Made by a program: the position numbers and the translations under genes
The notes under the pieces: generated by a model
Databases searched by the model: none
The model's input: only the letters and a program-made list of their open reading frames with translations
What the model was told of the DNA's origin: nothing
Source: Hyphomicrobiaceae bacterium
GTDB lineage: Bacteria; Pseudomonadota; Alphaproteobacteria; Rhizobiales; Hyphomicrobiaceae
Reading direction: 5' to 3'
Length of the DNA: 9,558 bases
Assembly: GCA_021775715.1 (NCBI GenBank)
Contig: JAJFHI010000386.1
Location: forward strand, 1 to 9,558
Part shown: in pieces, positions 1 to 5,993 of the stretch
Layout: each line of letters starts with the position of its first letter
Position numbering within the stretch: the stretch's first letter is position 1

Positions 1-438
1 AAACGAGCTTACGCCACCAAAAATAGCAAATAACCCCAGCACTGCACCTGGATTGGTGATGGTGAGGAAAAAGGTCTTTGGAATATCCCAGATATAAGTC
101 CGAAGCGTTACGGAGGCATCTTCCACACCTCGATAAGCATCAAGCTGCGGCTTCGTGAAATAAAGTTTCACGCCAAAAGCAATCAGCACCCAGCCGCCGA
201 TGATTTGAATGATTGCACGATGGTCTTGAACGGCACCAGAGATTGCCCCGACGCCAAGTGCTGCAAACAGAGCAATCAAGCCATCGCCAAGCACCGCGCC
301 GATGCCAGCTGCAACACCGCCCCAAAACCCACGCTCAATCGCGCGCTGGATGCAGAGCACATTGACGGGACCGACCGGGGCAGCGACCAGGATGCCGATG
401 ACAAGGCCGACCGGAATCAAGAGTGGATTGGGCATCAT
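1..438 (-). CDS. LysE-family amino-acid exporter (C-terminus cut by window edge)
   Basis: Inner-membrane protein of the LysE/RhtB translocator family, which exports amino acids or similar small solutes; the substrate cannot be read from the sequence. The reading frame is open from the ATG at 438 to position 1 (146 codons). It begins MMPNPLLIPVGLVIG and carries the family's N-terminal signature around residues 20-35 (A-A-P-V-G-P-V-N-V-L-C-I-Q-R-A-I), followed by glycine-rich hydrophobic segments at about 38-68 and 77-94. A second conserved block, T-I-T-N-P-G-A-V-L-G-L-F-A-I-F-G-G, lies at 126-142. Full-length members are about 200 residues, so roughly the last third lies outside the window. 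A GGAAGG ribosome binding site lies 8 bases before the ATG; the second ATG (435) is one codon further in and less well placed. Confidence 0.9.
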   Translation of the reverse strand, partial: MMPNPLLIPVGLVIGILVAAPVGPVNVLCIQRAIERGFWGGVAAGIGAVLGDGLIALFAALGVGAISGAVQDHRAIIQIIGGWVLIAFGVKLYFTKPQLDAYRGVEDASVTLRTYIWDIPKTFFLTITNPGAVLGLFAIFGGVSSF

Positions 439-883
439 GGCGCTAACCTTCCAGCAGCGTCAGGTTTCAAAGCCACGCCCATCGCCGGTGGTTGCACTGT
501 ATAATCGACCTTGAAATGCGCAGCCCGCTGCAGCCGTTTCCTATCCTGCACTTAAGTTCCTGAGCCCCCTCTATCGCCATCTCATAGACTTCGCCGCCAA
601 CACCCCCTGCAAGCAACTGAAATCTGCATACCTATCCTGCCTCGTCTTAGACGTAGTTGCGCTAGCGCCTATTGTCCATGAACCGACAAGATGCCCTCAA
701 CTAAAGGAACCTGGCGGCGCCACACACAATTTTGCCATTATTTTGCCACGGCGTGACCGCGATCCGCATTCTGTACACCATATAACAGATGTTCATTAAC
801 CATGTTGGCGAGTTCGCATAGTAAACGGTTTTCAAAGGGATTAGGCGAGTTGCTCGTACAATTCATGAGTAGGGGGTGCACAC
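439..883. other. Non-coding region between divergent lysE and L,D-transpeptidase genes
   Basis: This stretch of 445 bases has no convincing gene and must contain the start signals of both flanking divergent genes. Visible elements are two copies of ATTTTGCCA (729-737 and 740-748) exactly 11 bp apart, a TATAAC box at 781-786 that could be a -10 element for the plus-strand gene (no good -35 seen), a 10-bp palindrome GCGCTAGCGC at 659-668, and a repeated CCTATCCTGC at 540-549 and 631-640. None of these can be assigned to a known regulator from sequence alone. Confidence 0.5.
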
Positions 884-1630
884 ATGTTGGCACGCATCAT
901 CGTCCTTGCCCTCGCTGCAATCGTATTTGCAGCGCCGTTATCAGCCGCTAAGAAAAAAAATAACGACGGCTGGGGGCAGTACAGCAAAAGCTACAACAAG
1001 AAGTTCTACAAAAAAAAGAAGTATTACAAAAAGAGCAGGAAGTACCGCAAGGCGTACAAGAAAAAGTACAAATACAAAAAGCACGCAAAGAAAACCAAAT
1101 ATAATAAGAAATTTCCTCCTGGCGCTGCCAAGTGGAATGGTGGCCCAAAACCATATCTCGCTGGTTCGGCTCCGCGTGTGGTTAAGTTCCGTGGCAAGTA
1201 CAAAGTCGGCTCGATTGTTATCGATTCCGCACGCCGCAGACTTTATTACGTCCTGCCGGGCAGGCGCGCATATCGCTATCCGATCGCGGTTGGCAAACGC
1301 GGCTTCGGTTGGACTGGCGTAAAACGCATCACTCGCAAGGCAAGCTGGCCAGCATGGCGTCCACCCGCCGAAATGCGCAGACGCAAACCAAAACTGCCAA
1401 AGTTGATGACGGGCGGTCTATATAACCCGCTCGGCGCACGCGCGCTTTACCTTGGTGGTTCGCTCTATCGCATCCACGGCACTTATAATACGGCATCCAT
1501 TGGCACGGCCGCATCGTCGGGCTGCTTTCGCATGTCCAACAACCACGTTGTACACCTGTCGAAGATCGCCAGAGTTGGCACGACGGTTTACGTGCGCAGG
1601 TCGCTGCCGAAGTACGCCGCATCGAAGTAG
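884..1630 (+). CDS. Secreted L,D-transpeptidase (YkuD domain) with Lys/Tyr-rich linker
   Basis: Periplasmic cell-wall enzyme of the YkuD family, which forms 3-3 peptide cross-links in peptidoglycan or attaches proteins to it through an active-site cysteine. The protein has 248 residues. A signal peptide is visible at 1-22 (hydrophobic core L-A-R-I-I-V-L-A-L-A-A-I-V-F-A-A, cleavage probably near A-L/S-A-A). Residues 31-76 form a highly basic tract with 22 Lys and 10 Tyr in 46 positions. The catalytic domain follows from about 97, with the hallmark I-H-G-T at 197-200 (His198) and S-S-G-C-F-R-M at 211-217 (nucleophile Cys214, Arg216). AGGGGG at 871-876 lies 7 bases before the ATG and fixes the start. 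An intrinsic terminator follows, so the gene is probably transcribed alone. The substrate and physiological partner are not evident. The tract may hold the enzyme to anionic cell-envelope polymers, which is inference. Confidence 0.93.
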   Translation: MLARIIVLALAAIVFAAPLSAAKKKNNDGWGQYSKSYNKKFYKKKKYYKKSRKYRKAYKKKYKYKKHAKKTKYNKKFPPGAAKWNGGPKPYLAGSAPRVVKFRGKYKVGSIVIDSARRRLYYVLPGRRAYRYPIAVGKRGFGWTGVKRITRKASWPAWRPPAEMRRRKPKLPKLMTGGLYNPLGARALYLGGSLYRIHGTYNTASIGTAASSGCFRMSNNHVVHLSKIARVGTTVYVRRSLPKYAASK

Positions 1631-1682
1631 GTGAACTTCAAGTCGGCTGTGCTCGCACGCACCGATCAAACAACATGAGCCG

Positions 1683-1717
1683 CGCGCGGGATTGCAATAC
1701 GCATCCCGCGCGTTTTT
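1683..1717 (+). terminator. Intrinsic terminator of the L,D-transpeptidase gene
   Basis: A perfect 10-bp stem, CGCGCGGGAT (1683-1692) with ATCCCGCGCG (1703-1712), closes a 10-base loop and is followed at once by TTTTT (1713-1717). It begins 53 bases after the stop codon. Confidence 0.92.
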
Positions 1718-1827
1718 CTTTCGAGCGGCAGGTGCAGGTTAGGCCTAAATGCTGTGAGACAGACACAAGACAAAAACTTAGAGCGCGATCACAAATTCAA
1801 CCCAACTCCACCTATTTCTGAACCGTT

Positions 1828-2049
1828 CTAAGGCACCAGATGAAACAGGTATTCGTGCAGCGGCGACGGACCTGGCATCAGGTTGATGCCAGCTGCCGAC
1901 TTGGCGATATAGAGACCAATGACCAGGGCGAGCATCAACGCCGTGCCCGTGGAGCCAACGAAAAAGCCGAACGCCAAATCCTGCATCGACAGCTGCGCTG
2001 CTTCAGAACGTCCTGCCTGCAGTTTGGAATTGTCGGCAACTCTGGCCAT
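1828..2049 (-). CDS. Small single-helix membrane protein, unknown function
   Basis: I do not recognise this 73-residue protein. It begins MARVADNSKLQAGRSE, a polar and probably cytoplasmic head. One long hydrophobic segment follows at about 26-49 (A-F-G-F-F-V-G-S-T-G-T-A-L-M-L-A-L-V-I-G-L-Y-I-A), then a short tail rich in Pro and His (M-P-G-P-S-P-L-H-E-Y-L-F-H-L-V-P). An AAGGG ribosome binding site lies 6 bases before the ATG at 2049. The clean head-helix-tail layout and this site favour a real gene over chance, although it is short. It lies 174 bases downstream of the dihydroorotase-family gene on the same strand, so it could be co-transcribed or have its own promoter. The overlapping plus-strand frame is basic, without a plausible domain, and is treated as a shadow. 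Confidence 0.6.
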   Translation of the reverse strand: MARVADNSKLQAGRSEAAQLSMQDLAFGFFVGSTGTALMLALVIGLYIAKSAAGINLMPGPSPLHEYLFHLVP

Positions 2050-2223
2050 GCGGCACCCTTAATTCGTGACCGAACTTGAGACAATCTCAAGCCACGGAAC
2101 AAGTGGTTGCAATCTAAAGGCCATGCGGCGAGTTGTAAATCCACCAAATCTTCTAGCAATTGAAATCAAACAAACTTTTACGGGTTTTGCGACCAAGTCG
2201 AGCGCGTAATTCAGGCCACCCGG

Positions 2224-3558
2224 CTACGCACCTGAGACCTCTAGAAACCGAACTGGGGCGCCGCGGGCTTCACCAATGATCTCACTGTCCCACATGACGC
2301 GACGACCGCGAATGATGGTACCAACCGGCCAGCCGGTGACCTGCTTGCCATCGTAAGGCGTCCAACCACATCGGCTGGCGACCTGGGCATTGGTGATCGT
2401 CTCGCGCCGTCCCATGTCGACAATCGTGAAATCAGCATCGTAGCCGACAGCAATGCGGCCCTTACCTCGAATGCCAAAAATCCGCTGGGGGCCATGTGAG
2501 GTCAGGTCGACAAACCGCTCCAGCGTCAGGCGGCCAGCATTAACATGATCAAGCATGATCGGCACCAGCGTCTGCACACCCGTCATGCCAGAGTGCGACT
2601 GCGGATACGGCACATCTTTTTCTGATTTCAGGTGCGGCGCGTGGTCGGAACCCAACACATCGACAACGCCCGAAGCCAGTCCCGCCCAGATACCGGCCTG
2701 GTGGCCAGCATCGCGCACAGGCGGGTTCATTTGTGCGTATGTTCCAAGCCGCTCATAACAATCGGGCGCCACAAGTGTCAGATGGTGAGGCGTCACTTCA
2801 ACGGTCGCCCATTCCTTATGTTCTGCGAGATAAACCATCTCATCGGCCGTTGAGATGTGCAGTACGTGAATGCGTTTCCTGTGTTTCTTAGCCAGACCAA
2901 CCAAACGTTTTGTTGCCATCAATGCGGCGGTCGCATCGCGCCAGATGGGATGTGAAGACGGATCGCCCGGCACGCGTTCGCCCATCCGCGAAATCAAACG
3001 TGGCTCATCCTCTGCGTGGAAGGCGGCACGACGGCCAAGGTTCGCGATGATGCAATCCAAAGATGCGTCATCTTCCACCAGAAGGTCACCCGTCGACGAC
3101 CCCATGAAAACTTTAATGCCAGCCGAACCTTCTAGCTGCTCCAGCTTGGCGATATCTGCAACGTTTTCTCGTGTACCACCGACATAAAATGCAAAGTCAC
3201 AAAACATTCGATTTCGCGCGCGACTGACTTTTTCGGCCAACCTCTCGGCGGACGTCGTCAACGGTTTGGTATTCGGCATTTCAAATACAGCCGTGACGCC
3301 ACCAAGCACCGCACCACGGCTTCCCGTCTCAAGGTCTTCCTTGTGATCGAGACCCGGTTCACGAAAGTGCACCTGACTGTCAATCACGCCAGGGAGGATA
3401 TGAAGGCCCTTGGCATCGATGATTTCGGCCGCCGCCGCAAGTGCCAGATCCCCGATCGCCGCAATACGGCCGTCCAACACCGCAATATCGCAAACTGCCC
3501 GGCCATCGTGGTTGACCACTGTTCCACCGCGATAAATGACGTCGTAGTTTGTAGCCAT
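2224..3558 (-). CDS. pyrC: Dihydroorotase-family amidohydrolase (PyrC-like)
   Basis: Metal-dependent cyclic amidohydrolase of 444 residues, closest in its motifs to class I dihydroorotase, which interconverts carbamoyl-aspartate and dihydroorotate in pyrimidine synthesis. Motifs in order: PGVIDSQVHFREPG at 56-69, E-M-P-N-T at 93-97, G-I-K-V-F-M-G-S-S at 147-155 (Lys149 is the likely carbamylated bridging lysine), F-H-A-E-D-E at 180-185 (His181), H-V-L-H-I-S-T at 231-237 (His234), and L-G-S-D-H-A-P-H at 302-309 (Asp305). The first His of the usual H-x-H metal pair is Gln62; His64 is kept. This makes true dihydroorotase activity less certain, and a paralogue acting on another cyclic ureide is possible. 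No pyrB is in view. The start ATG has an AGGA about 11 bases upstream, a weak spacing. It is divergent from ygfZ across 132 bases. Confidence 0.85.
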   Translation of the reverse strand: MATNYDVIYRGGTVVNHDGRAVCDIAVLDGRIAAIGDLALAAAAEIIDAKGLHILPGVIDSQVHFREPGLDHKEDLETGSRGAVLGGVTAVFEMPNTKPLTTSAERLAEKVSRARNRMFCDFAFYVGGTRENVADIAKLEQLEGSAGIKVFMGSSTGDLLVEDDASLDCIIANLGRRAAFHAEDEPRLISRMGERVPGDPSSHPIWRDATAALMATKRLVGLAKKHRKRIHVLHISTADEMVYLAEHKEWATVEVTPHHLTLVAPDCYERLGTYAQMNPPVRDAGHQAGIWAGLASGVVDVLGSDHAPHLKSEKDVPYPQSHSGMTGVQTLVPIMLDHVNAGRLTLERFVDLTSHGPQRIFGIRGKGRIAVGYDADFTIVDMGRRETITNAQVASRCGWTPYDGKQVTGWPVGTIIRGRRVMWDSEIIGEARGAPVRFLEVSGA

Positions 3559-3690
3559 GGCAGAGACGATCCTTTATGGGTCGAATGTTCAATTCGTTGG
3601 CGGGACGCATGGCTGGCAATAAGCCAGCATTGAAGTATCCCGCTCGCATACGTAAATTGAAGGCCGGATGCAACCGAGAGCAAGGTGATT
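3559..3690. promoter_or_regulatory. Divergent intergenic region between pyrC-like gene and ygfZ
   Basis: This 132-base gap must carry the start signals for both directions. Two inverted repeats are visible: CGAAT-GTTCA-ATTCG at 3582-3596 and GCTGGC-N5-GCCAGC at 3612-3628. Neither has a T-run, so they are not terminators. They could be operators or chance; no regulator is implied. No convincing -35/-10 pair was identified. Confidence 0.4.
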
Positions 3691-4584
3691 ATGCCCGAAG
3701 TCCAGACAGCTACTCTCAAAGACCGCGGCGTGATCCGTCTGTCGGGCGTCGACTCGCGCTCGTTGCTACAGAATGTGATTACGAATGACATAGTGGTTCT
3801 TGACGAGGCACCGTCGCTTTATGCAGCACTCCTGACGCCTCAGGGCAAAATCCTGTGCGATTTTTTCGTTGTGCGTGATGGCGACGATATCCTGATAGAT
3901 GTTGCCCAGACAGAGCACAAAATGCTTCTCACCCGTCTGTCGATGTACAAGTTGCGTTCAGCTGTTGAGCTGACGGACGCGTCTGACACGATGTCTGTCG
4001 AAGTCATGTGGGGCGATGGACAACCTGAGACAAGCAACGGCGGCGTGCTATTCGTCGACCCACGCCTCGCGGATCTGGGCTGGCGCGCAATTGTGTCGGC
4101 GACAACGAACTCCGATACCGGCTCCAACGCTAAAAATTATCACGCACATCGCATTGCACGCGGCGTTCCCGACGGCGGACAAGACTTCGCATTCGGCGAT
4201 GCCTTCCCACACGAGGCGCTTCTCGACCAGCTCAACGGCGTGTCATTTTCGAAAGGTTGCTATGTTGGCCAGGAAGTCGTCAGCCGCGTGCACCACCGCG
4301 GCACCGCTCGCAAACGCATCGTCCAGGTTGCCAGCGCCGATGCCGCACCGTTGCCGGAACCTGGGACAATAATCACAGCAGGACCTGCAAAAATCGGAAC
4401 ACTTGGGTCGTCCGTGGCCAACAATGGCTTGGCACTGCTACGTCTTGATCGTGCTGATGAAGCAATCGCAGCAGGCACGCTCATAACCGCTGGCGAAACT
4501 GAGCTAAAGATATCCATCCAACCGTGGGCTAAATTCTCGCTCGCAAATGCCAGCGGCAAGTCCGACGCCAGCGCTACAAAATGA
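3691..4584 (+). CDS. ygfZ: Folate-binding YgfZ/GcvT-like protein (iron-sulfur enzyme maintenance)
   Basis: Cytoplasmic protein of the YgfZ family, related to the glycine-cleavage T-protein. Members bind a folate and are needed for activity of several iron-sulfur enzymes. The product is 297 residues long, in the range expected for the family. The diagnostic K-G-C-Y-V-G-Q-E motif is at 188-195 with the conserved Cys190. The N-terminal half has the family pattern L-Q-N-V-I-T-N-D-I at 26-34, A-A-L-L-T-P-Q-G-K-I-L-C-D-F at 45-58 and the R-I-A-R-G-V-P block at 154-160. I chose the ATG at 3691 because AAGG lies 5 bases before it; an in-frame GTG at 3685 would add two residues. The last four bases overlap the start of tag, so the two are translationally coupled in one operon. 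Confidence 0.93.
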   Translation: MPEVQTATLKDRGVIRLSGVDSRSLLQNVITNDIVVLDEAPSLYAALLTPQGKILCDFFVVRDGDDILIDVAQTEHKMLLTRLSMYKLRSAVELTDASDTMSVEVMWGDGQPETSNGGVLFVDPRLADLGWRAIVSATTNSDTGSNAKNYHAHRIARGVPDGGQDFAFGDAFPHEALLDQLNGVSFSKGCYVGQEVVSRVHHRGTARKRIVQVASADAAPLPEPGTIITAGPAKIGTLGSSVANNGLALLRLDRADEAIAAGTLITAGETELKISIQPWAKFSLANASGKSDASATK

Positions 4585-5189
4585 CCGGTCCTTCCACACA
4601 ACCAAGTCGTTGCCCATGGCCGGGCGTCGACGACCCGCTCTACACACATTACCACGACACCGAATGGGGCGTGCCACAGACCGATGACGTTACCTTGTTT
4701 GAAAAACTGACACTGGAGGCTTTTCAGTCGGGACTGTCATGGCTGACGATCCTGAAAAAGCGCGAAAACTTCCGCAAAGCCTTCCACGGTTTCGACACCA
4801 ACAAGATCACCCGCTATAAACAAAAAGACGTCGACCGGTTGATGGCTGACGCGGGCATCGTGCGCAACAAGGCAAAGATACTGGCGACCATAGATAACGC
4901 ACAGGCTTACGAAGCCCTGACGAAGGAAACACCGTTTGCGCAATACCTGTGGGAGCACGTCGATGGAAAACCGATCATCAACAAGCCGAAAAGCATGGCC
5001 GACGTTGCCAGCCAAACAGACATCTCACTGGCGATGTCAAAAGCACTGAAAAAAGAAGGGTTCCGTTTTGTTGGCCCGACGACGATGTACGCCTTGATGC
5101 AGGCTATGGGAATGGTCAATGATCATCTCGTCACCTGCCATCGACACGCACCCTGCGCCAAACTACAACGCGCTTTTCGCGCTCCTTAA
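4581..5189 (+). CDS. tag: DNA-3-methyladenine glycosylase I
   Basis: Base-excision repair enzyme that removes 3-methyladenine from alkylated DNA. The protein has 202 residues, slightly longer than the E. coli enzyme. It follows the E. coli Tag pattern closely: R-C-P-W-P-G near the N-terminus (Cys11), Y-H-D-T-E-W-G-V-P at 24-32 (His25), L-E-A-F-Q-S-G-L-S-W at 45-54 (Glu46 and Trp54 match the base-pocket residues Glu38 and Trp46), T-I-L-K-K-R-E-N-F-R next, K-A-L-K-K-E-G-F-R-F-V-G-P-T, and N-D-H-L-V-T-C at 180-186. Cys11, His25, His182 and Cys186 reproduce the structural zinc site. The ATG sits inside ygfZ's last codons (ATGA overlap), showing coupling. The C-terminal tail after Cys186 is variable and of no known role. 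Confidence 0.96.
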   Translation: MTGPSTQPSRCPWPGVDDPLYTHYHDTEWGVPQTDDVTLFEKLTLEAFQSGLSWLTILKKRENFRKAFHGFDTNKITRYKQKDVDRLMADAGIVRNKAKILATIDNAQAYEALTKETPFAQYLWEHVDGKPIINKPKSMADVASQTDISLAMSKALKKEGFRFVGPTTMYALMQAMGMVNDHLVTCHRHAPCAKLQRAFRAP

Positions 5190-5219
5190 TCCCTGCCACA
5201 AACAACCTCAGCAGTAACA

Positions 5220-5855
5220 ATGACAAAATCAAAAACACTGGTGACGGACGAAGCCCCACGCGCGTGGCAACGCATGCTCTCTGGGCGGCGCCTCGATCTT
5301 CTCGATCCCTCACCTGATGACATCGCAATTGAAGACATCGCACATGGTCTGGCACGCGTTGCACGCTGGAATGGACAGACCCATGGCGAGCACGCATTTT
5401 CCGTTGCCCAGCATGTCGTCGTTGTTGAGCGCATTGCAGCCGACCTTAACCCAACTTGGCCAGATCAATGGCGTCTTGCCGCCCTGCTTCACGACGCAGC
5501 CGAATATGTTGTCGGCGATCTTATCAGCCCATTCAAAAACGCCGTCGGTCTGAATTACAAAGCGCTGGAGAATCGTTTGATGCAGGCGATCCATTTACGC
5601 TTTGGTTTACCGGTCGAGTTGCCAACTGACATTCAGAGCGCCATCAAAAACGCTGACAGCATTGCAGCATTCTTCGAGGCCACGCGATTGGCTGGATTCG
5701 AATTAGACGAGGCCTATCGCTTCTTCGGCGCCCCTCCCGAAATGGGGCCAGATTTGGGCACCGAGCTGGATGCACTAACGCCCTTGCCTACCGGTTGTGC
5801 TCAAGGCCAATTTTTAATGCGGTTCAATGCCCTAGGCCATATTGCTCGGCATTAA
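5220..5855 (+). CDS. HD-domain phosphohydrolase (YfbR-like)
   Basis: A 211-residue cytoplasmic HD-superfamily protein, resembling the 5'-deoxynucleotidase YfbR group that removes phosphate from nucleoside monophosphates; the actual substrate is not determined. The metal-binding residues are visible in order: His58 (T-H-G-E-H-A-F-S-V-A-Q-H), His91-Asp92 in A-L-L-H-D-A-A-E-Y-V-V-G-D-L at 88-101, and Asp146 in K-N-A-D-S-I-A. Glu95 and Asp100 fit the H-D-A-x-E-x-x-x-x-D extension typical of the group. The gene starts 30 bases after tag and probably belongs to the same transcript. There is no good ribosome binding site before the ATG, so translation may be weak or partly dependent on upstream ribosomes. 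An alternative start was not supported. Confidence 0.88.
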   Translation: MTKSKTLVTDEAPRAWQRMLSGRRLDLLDPSPDDIAIEDIAHGLARVARWNGQTHGEHAFSVAQHVVVVERIAADLNPTWPDQWRLAALLHDAAEYVVGDLISPFKNAVGLNYKALENRLMQAIHLRFGLPVELPTDIQSAIKNADSIAAFFEATRLAGFELDEAYRFFGAPPEMGPDLGTELDALTPLPTGCAQGQFLMRFNALGHIARH

Positions 5856-5903
5856 TCATTGCCTTGAAGGTGCCCGATTTGGGGGGTCTGGTCTGTCACT
5901 TGA

Positions 5904-5933
5904 TTGGACAGCGTTTCCAGTCACGAATATCAT
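5904..5933 (+). promoter_or_regulatory. Candidate promoter of nrtR
   Basis: TTGGAC (5904-5909) and TATCAT (5928-5933) are separated by 18 bases. The -10 box matches the consensus at five of six positions; the -35 box is poor beyond TTG. The -10 lies inside the left arm of the inverted repeat at 5924-5958, so a protein bound there would block RNA polymerase. Confidence 0.35.
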
Positions 5934-5958
5934 ATTCTCCAATATGAATATGAATTCG
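5924..5958. promoter_or_regulatory. AT-rich inverted repeat upstream of nrtR (possible operator)
   Basis: Left arm CGAATATCATATTC (5924-5937) and right arm GAATATGAATTCG (5946-5958) are complementary except for one extra base in the left arm, around an 8-base centre. A tighter pair, CATATT-CTCC-AATATG (5931-5946), lies inside. It ends 35 bases before the chosen nrtR start. Autoregulation by NrtR is possible, but the bases differ from the nadA palindrome, so another regulator is equally possible. Confidence 0.4.
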
Positions 5959-5993
5959 TCTTTGCAGCTCCTCTAACACGAAGGAGTCTTTTC

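Noticed and set aside
540..640. Repeated CCTATCCTGC (540-549 and 631-640) as a possible repeat array or CRISPR remnant
   Set aside because: Only two copies of ten bases, 91 bp apart, with no regular spacing or further units.
876..1322. 148-residue open frame on the plus strand overlapping the L,D-transpeptidase
   Set aside because: It stays open because the Lys/Tyr codons of the real gene give few stops in this frame. It has no domain, and the ribosome binding site fits the ATG at 884 instead.
1840..2079. Plus-strand 79-residue frame opposite the small membrane protein
   Set aside because: Basic low-plausibility composition and no ribosome binding site; the minus-strand frame has both a membrane helix and a good site.
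3685..3690. GTG start two codons upstream of the ygfZ ATG
   Set aside because: It would overlap the AAGG that is well spaced for the ATG at 3691. The difference is only two residues, and it cannot be fully excluded.
3384..3791. Minus-strand 135-residue frame spanning the pyrC-ygfZ gap
   Set aside because: It overlaps the starts of two well-supported genes in other frames and shows no recognisable domain.
5904..5993. Upstream 30-codon extension of nrtR
   Set aside because: The extension covers the promoter-like boxes and inverted repeat, and AAGGAG is ideally placed for the ATG at 5994.
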